A stretch of DNA of 64,000 nt from Chloroflexi bacterium GWB2_49_20 (GCA_001796335.1 MGMF01000023.1:124001-188000), one strand, 5' to 3'. Shown: positions 1 through 8,875, numbered from the stretch's first letter. Numbers and translations: made by a program. Notes: a model not told the origin generated them from the sequence alone.

Positions 1-1003
1 TAAATGCAATTATGCTCATGGTTGTGGTCAGACCGTGGCCAGTGAAATCAGCTGTGATCAGGGGGAACATGCGGATTACAGCGTAAACACCAGCAGACAC
101 CATTGTTGCCGCATGGATCATCGCAGAAACCGGTGTAGGACCTTCCATTGCATCAGGCAGCCAGACATGCAAAGGCCACTGTGCGGATTTACCTACTGTG
201 CCGATGAAGAGCAGTAACCCGATCAAACCCGCAGCCGATAGGCCTAAAATTGGCGTCGCGGTTGAAGCCAGGACCGATAAAACACGTTCAGTGAAAATTT
301 CCCGGTAGGATAGTGTTCCTGTTGCCGAATATAGGAATGAAATTCCCAACAACATGAAAACATCACCAATACGAGTGGTCATGAAAGCTTTTATGGCAGC
401 ATTCCGGGCAGACGGTTTTCCATACCAGAAACCGATCAACAAATAAGAACACAAACCCATGATCTCCCAGCCAACAAACATTGTCAGCAGGTTGTCTGAA
501 ACCACCAGGGTAAACATACCAAATGCGAACAAACCTATGAATGCAAAAAATCGCGAATACATCGGTTCAATGGATGGGACTGTGTGCTTATGCCCATGTT
601 CATCAACGGTTGTCGCTCCATGCGGTGGAAGACCCGGTCGATCGTGGTCACCCTTTGGCTGTCCATAGTTATGATATCCAACACTATAGATGAAGATCAT
701 AAGGACAGTCCACGCCACAAAAAAGAGGGTGATTGCCGAAAGTGGATCGATTAATACGCCAATCTTAAGCCAGGTATCTCCGGTAGGGAGCCAGTTGATT
801 GAAGATTGAAATACTTCCTTTCCAAAATGCTCCACGCCCACCGCACGAAAGAAAACGACCATGCTGCCCAGCCAGGATAACGCTGCTGCGCCTATGGCGA
901 TGCTGTGACTCAGCGCTTTGCCTTTATTGGTGAAAAGCACGATCAAGAAAAACGCCAACAGGGGTGGAAGAGGTATAAGCCAGATGATTGTTTCAGTCGA
1001 CAT
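1..1003 (-). CDS. nuoL: NADH-quinone oxidoreductase subunit L (3' end outside window)
   Basis: Antiporter-like proton-pumping subunit of complex I, in the inner membrane. The 334 visible residues begin MSTETIIWLIPLPPLLAF and contain the family signatures DPLSA, VGWEIMGLCSYLLIGFW and SAQWPLHVWLPDAMEGPTPV followed by SAMIHAATMVSAGVY. The start ATG is preceded by AGGAGA five bases upstream and lies 9 bp after nuoK. Residues about 112-147, between two early membrane helices, form an unusually long hydrophilic loop rich in His, Asp and Pro (it contains DEHGHKH). The loop is usually much shorter in this family. The gene continues beyond base 1. Confidence 0.95.
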   Translation of the reverse strand, partial: MSTETIIWLIPLPPLLAFFLIVLFTNKGKALSHSIAIGAAALSWLGSMVVFFRAVGVEHFGKEVFQSSINWLPTGDTWLKIGVLIDPLSAITLFFVAWTVLMIFIYSVGYHNYGQPKGDHDRPGLPPHGATTVDEHGHKHTVPSIEPMYSRFFAFIGLFAFGMFTLVVSDNLLTMFVGWEIMGLCSYLLIGFWYGKPSARNAAIKAFMTTRIGDVFMLLGISFLYSATGTLSYREIFTERVLSVLASTATPILGLSAAGLIGLLLFIGTVGKSAQWPLHVWLPDAMEGPTPVSAMIHAATMVSAGVYAVIRMFPLITADFTGHGLTTTMSIIAF

Positions 1004-1012
1004 AACGTTCTC

Positions 1013-1321
1013 CTACCACTTCAGCAAGTCGAGTTCATCGGCAATCACAGTAGTGCGACGACGATAGACTGAGATGATTAAAGCCAGGCCAACAGCCACT
1101 TCAGCTGCAGCCACAGCAAATACGATGATGGCAAAAACCTGTCCGGCAATGGAACCGCTGCCATATCGCCAGAAGGCTACCAGGTTGATATTGACCGCAT
1201 TCAGCATCAGCTCAATTCCAAGCAGGATGGCAACGGCATTTTTCCGCGCCAGCACACCGAACAAACCAATGCTAAAAAGCGCTGCAGATAAGATCAGGTA
1301 CCAAGAAAGAGGGATACTCAC
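1013..1321 (-). CDS. nuoK: NADH-quinone oxidoreductase subunit K
   Basis: Small three-helix membrane subunit of complex I that takes part in proton translocation. It has 102 residues, the normal length, with the conserved segments GLFGVLARKN, LLGIELMLNAVNIN (including the buried Glu) and AAAEVAVGLALI. The start is GTG with AGGAGG five bases upstream. It lies 9 bp after nuoJ and 9 bp before nuoL, so the genes are co-transcribed. Confidence 0.96.
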   Translation of the reverse strand: MSIPLSWYLILSAALFSIGLFGVLARKNAVAILLGIELMLNAVNINLVAFWRYGSGSIAGQVFAIIVFAVAAAEVAVGLALIISVYRRRTTVIADELDLLKW

Positions 1322-1330
1322 GTCTGCCTC

Positions 1331-1843
1331 CTATTCCTTACTCGATGTTGCGATATAGACTGCGCCAACTAATGCTGCCAGCAAGAGTATTGAAGCAACT
1401 TCAAAAGGCAGTACATAAGCATCTGGGGATACCAGCGCTTTACCCAACATCATCAATGTGTCCGTCCCTGCAGGGATCGCTTTTGCTGTGCTTGAAAAAC
1501 CCACCCAGCTCGATAGAATGAAAGCCAGGCCTCCAAAGGTCAATAATGCCAACAAGGCTGAAATCCCCCAATTATGATTGACTTGTGTTCCCTTGTCTCT
1601 CATTTCACGGCGTGTCAGCATGACGGCAAAGATGAACAAAACGGCAATTGCACCAATATATACAACCACCTGCACCAAAGCCAGGAAACCTGCTTGCAAC
1701 AAGCCATATAATATTGCCACACCAAATAACGTGGCTACCAGCCAGAGCGCAGCATGAACTAAATTTTTAGTCGTAACAACCATTAAGGCTGAACCAACTA
1801 TCAATGCTGCACAAAGTAGAAAGATGATTTGATCAGGAGTCAT
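1331..1843 (-). CDS. nuoJ: NADH-quinone oxidoreductase subunit J
   Basis: Five-helix membrane subunit of complex I. The 170 residues include the NuoJ signatures NLVHAALWL, VVVYIGAIAVLFIFAVMLT and a C-terminal VGAVYIA helix. An AGGAG motif lies nine bases before ATG. It follows nuoH by 17 bp. The usual nuoI (ferredoxin-like subunit) between nuoH and nuoJ is missing here. Confidence 0.96.
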   Translation of the reverse strand: MTPDQIIFLLCAALIVGSALMVVTTKNLVHAALWLVATLFGVAILYGLLQAGFLALVQVVVYIGAIAVLFIFAVMLTRREMRDKGTQVNHNWGISALLALLTFGGLAFILSSWVGFSSTAKAIPAGTDTLMMLGKALVSPDAYVLPFEVASILLLAALVGAVYIATSSKE

Positions 1844-1860
1844 TTCAACTCACTCCTCAC

Positions 1861-3081
1861 TTAGTGATGCGCTGCCTGGATTACAGGTTCAGCGGGTTTT
1901 TCTTGTTCAATGCGTTCACGTTTTGAATATTTTCGCAAGATTTCAATCACGATCCAGGCAAGGAGAATGTTGCTTAAGAACATTCCCGGGACATAGAATT
2001 GGGTTGGAGCCAGCAGCTTATCAAACAAGGCTGTCATCATCAGCAGCACAAATGCCAAAGGTGTCAGGAATTTCCAGTTGAATGTAAGCATGTGGTCTAT
2101 ACGAATACGTGGCATCGAATACTTGACCCACATAATGACCCAATAACCAATCAAGGCTTTTAGGAGGAATACAACCAACTCGATAAACGGATTGGAAAGC
2201 CATGCAAAAGCTGAAAGCTTCTCAAGACCAAAGAAACCGCCATAACCACCAAAGAAAAGTACCGCCATGAATCCACCGAATGTGAAGGCGTGCAACAACT
2301 CCCCGGCATAGAATAAGCCAAACTTCATCCCTGTATATTCGATATGAAAACCAGCCACAATCTCGGATTCCGCTTCGTTCAAATCAAATGGAGAACGACC
2401 TAGTTCTGCGATCGCACTGATAATAAAAAGAAGCAAACCCAGTGGGGAAAGGAAGACAAACCAGAGATTGCTTTGGGCTTGTGTAATCCCCTTCACGCTC
2501 ATGGTTCCAGCTATAATGGTTGGGATCATCAACGCCACAACCATGGGGATCTCATAAGAGATCATGGTTGCAACCATACGAAATGCTCCGATAAGAGCAT
2601 ATTTATTGTTGGATGCCCACCCTGCCATGATCACGGACAGAGTACCGAATGACCCTACTGCCACAAGATAAAGAACTCCCACATTGATATCTGCACCGTA
2701 TATTTTTGAAGCCAGGGGAACAATTGCCCAAATTAAAATAACGCTTGCCAACGATATTACTGGTGCCATATTAAATACAACTTTGTCCGCACCGGCTGGT
2801 GTAATATCTTCCTTTATGATCAGCTTTACAATATCTGCAAATGGCTGGAAAAGTCCAAAAGGACCTATCCGGTTGGGTCCCAGCCTGTCCTGGAAGCGTG
2901 CAACCACCTTGCGCTCAACCCACACAAGCGCAATAGCGATTGCCAGGGCGAACAGGATTATTACAACGATTCCGATAAGTGCAGTAATTACATTTGCAGG
3001 GCCAGCAGTTATCCCCCAACCCATAAAAACGCCGCGCAGCCAATCGGCAATATAGTTGATAGGATCATTCCAAAATGTCAT
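1861..3081 (-). CDS. nuoH: NADH-quinone oxidoreductase subunit H
   Basis: Membrane subunit that helps form the quinone-binding site of complex I. It carries the signatures WVERKVVARFQDRLGPNRIG, GPFGLFQPFADIVKLIIKED, GRSPFDLNEAESEIVAGFHI and MPRIRIDHML. An upstream in-frame start would add 41 residues of low-complexity translation. The ATG at 3081 is preferred because GAGGAG lies seven bases upstream and the protein then has the usual length (406 residues). It follows nuoA directly, whereas canonical operons place nuoB-G between them. Confidence 0.95.
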   Translation of the reverse strand: MTFWNDPINYIADWLRGVFMGWGITAGPANVITALIGIVVIILFALAIAIALVWVERKVVARFQDRLGPNRIGPFGLFQPFADIVKLIIKEDITPAGADKVVFNMAPVISLASVILIWAIVPLASKIYGADINVGVLYLVAVGSFGTLSVIMAGWASNNKYALIGAFRMVATMISYEIPMVVALMIPTIIAGTMSVKGITQAQSNLWFVFLSPLGLLLFIISAIAELGRSPFDLNEAESEIVAGFHIEYTGMKFGLFYAGELLHAFTFGGFMAVLFFGGYGGFFGLEKLSAFAWLSNPFIELVVFLLKALIGYWVIMWVKYSMPRIRIDHMLTFNWKFLTPLAFVLLMMTALFDKLLAPTQFYVPGMFLSNILLAWIVIEILRKYSKRERIEQEKPAEPVIQAAHH

Positions 3082-3099
3082 AGGTTTACTCCTCGCAAC

Positions 3100-3136
3100 A
3101 AATAAAAAGCTGAAAGGAAATTTCCTGTCAGCCTTT
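3100..3136 (-). terminator. Terminator-like hairpin between nuoA and nuoH
   Basis: On the minus strand a 12-base inverted repeat (arms 3109-3120 and 3121-3132, one mismatch, extendable by A-T pairs) is followed by TTTTTATTTG just before the nuoH ribosome binding site. It could partly terminate or attenuate transcription after nuoA, or stabilise an mRNA end. Only the fold is visible; activity is inferred. Confidence 0.45.
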
Positions 3137-3154
3137 AAGCTTTCTACCTTACGG

Positions 3155-3511
3155 TTACGCCCATTCCAGCAAACCTTTACGCCATGTAAATGTAAGCCCG
3201 GCAATCAAGATGAGAATGAAAATTATGCCTTCCAAAACCGCAAACAACGGAAGTTTCCCCAAAGCTAATGCCCACGGAAATAAGAACACGGTTTCCACAT
3301 CAAAGATCAAGAATACAAGTGCAAAAATGTAATATTGAGCCTTGAACTGAACCCAACTCTCTCCAACTGTTTCAATACCGCATTCGTAGGTGCTTTGCTT
3401 GATCGGATTGGGTTTGTGTGGAGCCAGAAAATGAGACGCCACCAGCGGGACGATCGGAACAATGATACCGATCACCAGAAATAAACCGATATACAACCAT
3501 TCACTTTGCAT
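3155..3511 (-). CDS. nuoA: NADH-quinone oxidoreductase subunit A
   Basis: Three-helix complex I subunit at the junction of membrane and peripheral arms. Signatures are KPNPIKQSTYECGIETVG (with the conserved YECG) and FLIFDVETVFLFPWAL. A GTG two codons upstream is open, but ATG at 3511 has GGAG five bases before it and is preferred, giving 118 residues. It is the first nuo gene here. Upstream lies about 220 bp of AT-rich intergenic DNA with a possible -10 box TAGAAT (3561-3566, minus strand) but no clear -35. Confidence 0.95.
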   Translation of the reverse strand: MQSEWLYIGLFLVIGIIVPIVPLVASHFLAPHKPNPIKQSTYECGIETVGESWVQFKAQYYIFALVFLIFDVETVFLFPWALALGKLPLFAVLEGIIFILILIAGLTFTWRKGLLEWA

Positions 3512-3730
3512 AAGCACTCCAAACTTTAGATTTTGTCTTTCCCAAGTGCATAACGGGCGAATTCTACCATGAAAAAGTACGTTTTAGCACTAACTCAAAT
3601 CAGTATTTACAGTGACTTTTGTCATAACATATTTATATTTGTGAATATATACACTATTTGATGATTTTTTTCACAATATGATAATATATTAAAAAGAACA
3701 ACCATATCTTTCAGGTTTGAATTGCGTTAT

Positions 3731-4477
3731 TTAATATTTACGCCTGAATATCCTTGAAACAAACCCAATAATGGTCTTTTTTTGTAAGTAAAACCCAATA
3801 AACAACCCTAAGACACCCATTATTCGCCAATAGTTACTCTTAATCCCAAGCAGCGATATTACTTTTATTACCAAAGGCTGAGCAGAAACTGCTTGTTCAA
3901 TGATTTCACCACCCAGTAAAGGAAAAAACCGTAAATACAACCAGGTTGTACCCTCATACAAACCACTACTATTAGGCGTGATTTTCCAAATGAAGGTAAT
4001 GTCCTGACCTTCTGGGAGGACTTGTCCAGAAATTCCTGAAGGAATAACACCCATCTCAAGTAAAGCCAATCTTGCTTCCGCAGCGATTGAATATTTATCG
4101 TACACATTTTCAAATTTTGTTAAAGTTGAAGGAAAGTCACCATTATCAACAGAATTCTCAGTCCGGAAATCTTGATTTGCAGCGATGCTGATTTTTACCT
4201 GTGACGTATCCCCCATTCGGACGATGGGCGTCCACTCAAGCTTGATTGTCCGTTTTTCCGGAAATGCCTGTGCAATGGATTGTCCTCCCGCATCAAAATC
4301 TTGGGTGGATTTGCTTTGAGAGGACATTTGCAATTGACCAGGCTGAAAAACAATTTCACGGGAAACAGGTTTGATCGGCCATTGAGTCCATATCAGCAAG
4401 GCAAAGGATAAAATACAGAATAGTAGCCCAAGTTGACGACGAGTTCCAAGTTTATCCATGGATTCTGATTTTATCAC
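3731..4477 (-). CDS. Hypothetical membrane-anchored extracytoplasmic protein
   Basis: Not a family I recognise. The 248 residues have an N-terminal hydrophobic segment (about residues 17-32, a signal anchor or signal peptide), a mostly beta-like soluble region of about 170 residues, and a C-terminal membrane helix (RIMGVLGLFIGFYL) followed by a basic tail ending FRRKY. This suggests a protein anchored at the outer face of the membrane, with both ends near it. The first start is GTG with GGAAA upstream; an ATG six codons later is an alternative. It is divergent from tnaA. Confidence 0.6.
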   Translation of the reverse strand: MIKSESMDKLGTRRQLGLLFCILSFALLIWTQWPIKPVSREIVFQPGQLQMSSQSKSTQDFDAGGQSIAQAFPEKRTIKLEWTPIVRMGDTSQVKISIAANQDFRTENSVDNGDFPSTLTKFENVYDKYSIAAEARLALLEMGVIPSGISGQVLPEGQDITFIWKITPNSSGLYEGTTWLYLRFFPLLGGEIIEQAVSAQPLVIKVISLLGIKSNYWRIMGVLGLFIGFYLQKKTIIGFVSRIFRRKY

Positions 4478-4535
4478 TTGATTTCCATGTTAAACTATGC
4501 ATAAGTTTATATTCCAATTTATCAAGGAGCATATT

Positions 4536-5915
4536 ATGGCTGCATATCCGCCCGAGCCTTTTCGCATCAAAATGGTCGAACCAATCCGGCAAATTTCTCC
4601 TGAAGCGCGGGAGAAAGCCCTTAAAAATGCTGGCTATAACGTATTTTCTCTGAAAGCCGAAGACATTTTTATAGATCTCCTGACCGACTCTGGGACTGGA
4701 GCCATGAGCCACCAGCAATGGGCAGCCATGCTCTCAGGCGACGAATCCTATGCGGGTGCACGCTCCTTCTATAGATTGCAGACGGCTGTACAAGAAATAT
4801 TTGGTTTTAAGTATTTTGTTCCCGCACATCAGGGTCGCGCCGCGGAAAATATCCTGTCCGCAGTTCTGGTAAAACCCGGGCAATTTATTCCATCGAACAT
4901 GCACTTTGATACTACCGATGCCAACATCCGTGCACGTGGTGGCCGCCCAATCAACCTGGTGATTGATGAAGCTTTTGATCCTGCCAATCAGCATCCCTTT
5001 AAAGGCAATATGGACATTGCCAAACTAAAGAAATTTATCCTGAAAACAGGTCCCGAGAACATCCCTTTCGGGATGCTAACGATCACAAACAACGCTGGTG
5101 GTGGTCAGCCCGTATCCCTTGAAAATATCAAGGCTGTCTCAGATACCTACCACGAATATAATATTCCATTTTACATCGACGCAGCCCGATACGCTGAAAA
5201 TGCGTACTTCATTAAAATGCGGGAACCCGGTTTTCAGAATTTTTCTGTAAAAGAGATAACCAGAAAAATATTCTCACTTGTCGATGGCATGACCATGTCA
5301 GCCAAGAAAGATGCCATCGTGAATATTGGCGGCTTATTATGCCTGAACGATGAATCGGTATTTCAAAACATAAAGAACGAACTCATTCTGCGTGAGGGTT
5401 TCCCAACATACGGAGGATTGGCTGGCAGAGATTTGGATGCCATGGCGGTTGGTTTATATGAAGGTCTTGAAGAAGATTACCTGGAATACCGCCTCGGGCA
5501 AACAGCCTACCTTGCCACAGGCTTGAACAACAGCGGAATCCCAACCATTCAGCCGCCTGGAGGTCATGCTGTATATGTGGATGCAGCCAGTGTTTTACCG
5601 CACATTCCCCAGGGCGAATTTCCCGGCCAGGCATTGACCGTGGAACTTTACCGCGAAGGAGCCATTCGCGGTTGTGAGATTGGATCGGTTATGTTTGCGC
5701 TTCCCGATCCAGATACAGGTGAAATGGTTTACCCAAAACTCGAATTGCTACGCCTCGCCATTCCTCGTCGTACTTATACACAAAGCCATATGGACTTTGT
5801 TATCGCTTCATTTGCATCCATCAAAGAACGCGCAACCTTAATCCGTGGCTATAAATTCACTTATGCTCCTCAGCTCCTGCGCCACTTTACTGCCCAATTT
5901 GAGCCAATTAAATAG
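4536..5915 (+). CDS. tnaA: Tryptophanase (tryptophan indole-lyase)
   Basis: PLP enzyme that cleaves L-tryptophan to indole, pyruvate and ammonia. At 459 residues it has normal length. The PLP lysine is K258 in MSAKKDA, and the cofactor-binding region is FYIDAARYAENAYF. It is assigned as tryptophanase rather than tyrosine phenol-lyase from two positions: the Arg that binds phenol in the lyase (MERG) is Ile here (CEIG), and the C-terminal motif is LRHFTA with the tryptophanase His, not LRFFTA. An in-frame start 13 codons upstream is rejected because AAGGAG sits six bases before the ATG at 4536. No tnaC-like leader peptide was seen. A Rieske oxygenase follows. Confidence 0.92.
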   Translation: MAAYPPEPFRIKMVEPIRQISPEAREKALKNAGYNVFSLKAEDIFIDLLTDSGTGAMSHQQWAAMLSGDESYAGARSFYRLQTAVQEIFGFKYFVPAHQGRAAENILSAVLVKPGQFIPSNMHFDTTDANIRARGGRPINLVIDEAFDPANQHPFKGNMDIAKLKKFILKTGPENIPFGMLTITNNAGGGQPVSLENIKAVSDTYHEYNIPFYIDAARYAENAYFIKMREPGFQNFSVKEITRKIFSLVDGMTMSAKKDAIVNIGGLLCLNDESVFQNIKNELILREGFPTYGGLAGRDLDAMAVGLYEGLEEDYLEYRLGQTAYLATGLNNSGIPTIQPPGGHAVYVDAASVLPHIPQGEFPGQALTVELYREGAIRGCEIGSVMFALPDPDTGEMVYPKLELLRLAIPRRTYTQSHMDFVIASFASIKERATLIRGYKFTYAPQLLRHFTAQFEPIK

Positions 5916-5980
5916 TCCTTTAAAGCTACCTATAATCAAAGACATGCTTGACCACCTGAAAAGTCCTGGGAAACGTAAAA

Positions 5981-6958
5981 ATGATCCCTAATCAATGGTA
6001 TGTTGTTCTCGATTCGAATGAAGTAAAGAAAAATAAGATAACCGGGATTACGCGTATGGGAGAGAAAATGATCGCCTGGAGGGATGCATCCGGGCAGGTT
6101 ACCGTCATGAGTGATAAATGCCCCCATCGCGGCGTCGCACTTAGATTAAGCACTACGGAAAACGATTGCATCGTCTGCCCTTTCCACGGTTTTGAGTATG
6201 ATATTACAGGTGTGTGTCAACGCGTACCTGCCAATGGACGCCTTGCCAAACCACCAAACGCATTACACGTTAAAACTTATCCAACCCGGGAAGAACATGG
6301 TTTTATTTACATTTGGTGGGGTGAAGAGCAAACCATCTATCCTCCAGTTCCCTGGTTCGAATCGATCGGTTCTGACCTGGTATATACTTCCCAGAAAGAC
6401 CACTGGTCAACGCATTATTCGCGCGCAATAGAAAATCAATTGGATGTCGTACATTTACCTTTCATTCACAAAACCACGATCGGACGAGGCAATCGCACCC
6501 TCGTGAATGGTCCGGTTGCTATTGAAGAAAGTAAATGGCCGGGCGATCACCTCATCAACCTTTGGGTATACAACGAAGTTGACCACGATCAAACACCCAA
6601 AAAACCATCTGAGCTTCCAATCTCCACAGTTAGACCCTTTCTCCAATTTCGATTTGGAAATCTCTGGCAAAATTGGATAGCCGATAAAATCAGGGTTGTT
6701 ATTGCTTTTGTACCCCTCGATAACGAAAATACACTGATGTATATTCGGTTTTATCATTCCCTTAAGACACCGGTTATCCGTCAAATATTTGGTTGGCTGG
6801 GTAATATTTCAAACCTGATCATTGAACGGCAGGATCGCCGCGTGGTTATCACCCAACGCCCCCATCGGCCGGATCTCGATATTGGAGAGATTTTAATACA
6901 GGGAGATAGTCCAATTATCCTGTATCGAAAAATTCGAAAAGCTCTGATCAACAATTAA
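5981..6958 (+). CDS. Rieske [2Fe-2S] aromatic-ring oxygenase, alpha-subunit type
   Basis: The 325-residue protein begins with a Rieske domain: C47-P-H49-R-G and C66-P-F-H69 bind the [2Fe-2S] cluster. The catalytic domain contains the mononuclear-iron motif D155-x2-H158-x4-H163 (ENQLDVVHLPFIH). Such enzymes use O2 and electrons from a reductase to hydroxylate or demethylate aromatic or polycyclic substrates. No reductase or ferredoxin gene is adjacent. The gene starts 65 bp after tnaA on the same strand with GGGAAA upstream, so the two may be co-transcribed. An indole-related substrate is only an inference from position. Confidence 0.85.
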   Translation: MIPNQWYVVLDSNEVKKNKITGITRMGEKMIAWRDASGQVTVMSDKCPHRGVALRLSTTENDCIVCPFHGFEYDITGVCQRVPANGRLAKPPNALHVKTYPTREEHGFIYIWWGEEQTIYPPVPWFESIGSDLVYTSQKDHWSTHYSRAIENQLDVVHLPFIHKTTIGRGNRTLVNGPVAIEESKWPGDHLINLWVYNEVDHDQTPKKPSELPISTVRPFLQFRFGNLWQNWIADKIRVVIAFVPLDNENTLMYIRFYHSLKTPVIRQIFGWLGNISNLIIERQDRRVVITQRPHRPDLDIGEILIQGDSPIILYRKIRKALINN

Positions 6959-7003
6959 AAGGGATTATTGTGTCTTTATTGATATCAAGGAACAATAATC
7001 CCA
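6955..7003 (-). terminator. Terminator-like inverted repeat at convergent gene ends
   Basis: GGGATTATTGT (6961-6971) and its complement (6992-7002) form an 11-bp stem. On the minus strand the second arm is followed by TTTTAATT, so it can end the glycosidase-family gene whose last codons lie inside the stem. The loop of 20 bases is long. Confidence 0.5.
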
Positions 7004-7857
7004 AGGTGGTTACCAACTGCTCGCTCAAAACCCGGAATATTCCGATCGATTGGTGAATTTAATACCTTAACTCCCAATCTACTTTCTATAGCCAGGGTTG
7101 AAGAACCTCCCCCATCCATATTCATTGCAGATTCAGCCCCGTAATAGATCATAATTTCAGCTAATTCAGCCATTGTGGCTCCCTGGCTGTACAAGAATTG
7201 CCTTCCATCCACAACGACGATCACAAGTTTACTTCCCTCCCCATCAATTCCTATCGCCGTTCTGGGTGCAGGAATAACATCATCCAACCCGGTTGTAGCG
7301 ACTCCATTCTCAACGAGCATACCATCCCCCGAAATGGCGTTGTATGCGCTTTCCTCTTCTGGAGGCGAGAAGCTGACATGATTACTGACTGTCATGTAGA
7401 AGGTTGGGTGGGTTTCATCTAGATTGTAAACAACTCCCTGCGAAATGGCTGTGCCATTGGGATTCACTCTATCGCCAGGGTGTGGATAATAGTCGAAAAA
7501 ACCACTCGCATGCCAGGGAGTAAAACCATCACCATTGACTGCAACCTGGGCACTGAACTCCTGGAGAAAATCCGAAGTTGTTTGGGCTGCTAATTGCAAA
7601 TCGGCGTTTGGATCTCCAGGGGTAACCAGGAATTTTAAACCCGGCGTAGTTAAATCCACCGTGATAATATGGGCAATCAGAAGCCTGGGTTTTAGATGGA
7701 ATTGGCGATAATAGATAACCCCATTAAATAACTGTGTTCGCACTGGGAATGGTAAAGGTCGACCAGCATAATAAATAATTGGAATGCTGATTAAGCACAA
7801 AAAAGAAATCAACAAGGTTATTACAAATATCTTTTTTCGATTTTTTATTGACTTCAT
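6985..7857 (-). CDS. Phosphodiester glycosidase (NAGPA) family protein
   Basis: The 290 residues start with a signal anchor (about residues 10-30) and continue into an extracytoplasmic NAGPA-type domain: AVNGDGFTPWHASGFFDYYP, then ISGDGMLVENG, RTAIGIDGEG, VVDGRQFLYSQGATMAELA and the family hallmark MNMDGGGSSTLAI. Members cleave phosphodiester-linked sugars (the human uncovering enzyme) or act on teichoic-acid and exopolysaccharide glycosides in bacteria. The substrate here is unknown. It sits 72 bp after the DUF1385 gene on the same strand. Confidence 0.82.
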   Translation of the reverse strand: MKSIKNRKKIFVITLLISFLCLISIPIIYYAGRPLPFPVRTQLFNGVIYYRQFHLKPRLLIAHIITVDLTTPGLKFLVTPGDPNADLQLAAQTTSDFLQEFSAQVAVNGDGFTPWHASGFFDYYPHPGDRVNPNGTAISQGVVYNLDETHPTFYMTVSNHVSFSPPEEESAYNAISGDGMLVENGVATTGLDDVIPAPRTAIGIDGEGSKLVIVVVDGRQFLYSQGATMAELAEIMIYYGAESAMNMDGGGSSTLAIESRLGVKVLNSPIDRNIPGFERAVGNHLGIIVP

Positions 7858-7928
7858 AACAGCATATTTAATAATGAATGTATCAGACCTAAGGCAATCG
7901 ATCTTCGACTATACACATCTGTTTATCG

Positions 7929-8822
7929 TTAGTCAGATTGTTTTTCAGCCTCTCGCATGGTACGAAACGCTGTGATTGCCACTTCCAACATTTGCAGATC
8001 TGGCTCCCGGGTGGTTAGTGCCTGAAGTGCCAGGTTGGGTTTAATGAGTACGCGAACAATTGCAGATTCCAAGTGTTTGGCTGTCCAACGAATATATTCG
8101 TAAGAAATTCCCGCGATCACAGGGATCAACAGTATCCTGCTGACCAAACGCCACCACAAGGATGGCAATGGACCCAACAGAGTGAATACCAGGATAGAAA
8201 GTAACGCCAGTGTGAGCAAAAAAGCAGTACCACAGCGGGCATGTTGAACAGAATAAGTTGATACATTCTCTGGTGTAAGTTCGGCGCCTGACTCAAAAGC
8301 GTTAATGGTTTTGTGTTCAGCACCGTGATAACCAAACACCCGTTGGATATCGGGCATAAATCCAACTGCCCAAATATAACCAATCAAGAAAAGCAGTCTG
8401 ACGATACCCTCAATCAGGTTGCTAAGCCAGGAGCTAATATTTAAGAAGTGCTCAGCAAGATAACCGACTCCTGCAGGCACAAGGAAAAAGACTCCCAGGG
8501 CAACCAGGATTGTGATTCCTAATGTAAGGTAAAGCATGGGTCCTTCGATTTTTTCATCTTCCCCTGTTTGGGTATTTGCTGAAATAGTTAATGCTTTCAT
8601 ACCCAGCCCCAGAGAATCCCAAAGTAAAACCAGACCTCTTAAAAATGGTATTTTTGCCAACCTGCTCTTATAGATGCCGCCCAATTCTTCGGTATGTGTT
8701 ACTATTTTTCCGGATGGGTCTCGCATCGCGATCGCCAGAGAGGTTCGACCTCTCATCATCACCCCTTCTATTACTGCCTGGCCACCATAAGTTATTAATT
8801 TATCTTCCATATTTTTCACCAT
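7929..8822 (-). CDS. DUF1385 family membrane protein (YqhQ-like)
   Basis: Conserved polytopic membrane protein of unknown function, 297 residues. Family features are the N-terminal YGGQAVIEGVMMRG, the central FGYHGAEHKTINAFESG and CGTAFLL, with membrane helices around residues 95-125, 130-160 and 205-245. The motif histidines suggest metal or heme binding, but this is not shown. Two starts are possible: ATG at 8822 and ATG at 8810, neither with a strong ribosome binding site. A hairpin terminator of the upstream gene abuts the start. Confidence 0.85.
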   Translation of the reverse strand: MVKNMEDKLITYGGQAVIEGVMMRGRTSLAIAMRDPSGKIVTHTEELGGIYKSRLAKIPFLRGLVLLWDSLGLGMKALTISANTQTGEDEKIEGPMLYLTLGITILVALGVFFLVPAGVGYLAEHFLNISSWLSNLIEGIVRLLFLIGYIWAVGFMPDIQRVFGYHGAEHKTINAFESGAELTPENVSTYSVQHARCGTAFLLTLALLSILVFTLLGPLPSLWWRLVSRILLIPVIAGISYEYIRWTAKHLESAIVRVLIKPNLALQALTTREPDLQMLEVAITAFRTMREAEKQSD

Positions 8823-8827
8823 ATTAA

Positions 8828-8853
8828 TAAGCCGCCGGTTTTTCGGCGGCTTT
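8828..8853 (-). terminator. Intrinsic terminator after the M20 peptidase gene
   Basis: AAGCCGCCG and CGGCGGCTT form a 9-bp GC-rich stem around a short T-rich loop. On the minus strand it follows the peptidase stop by about 20 bp and ends in TTATTAAT. The plus-strand version ends in TTTT, so it may work in both directions. Confidence 0.7.
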
Positions 8854-8875
8854 TATATTCAAAGTTAATTACAGA

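Noticed and set aside
4478-4535. Possible tnaC leader peptide before tnaA
   Set aside because: Only 58 bp separate the divergent genes and no short frame with the Trp codon arrangement exists.
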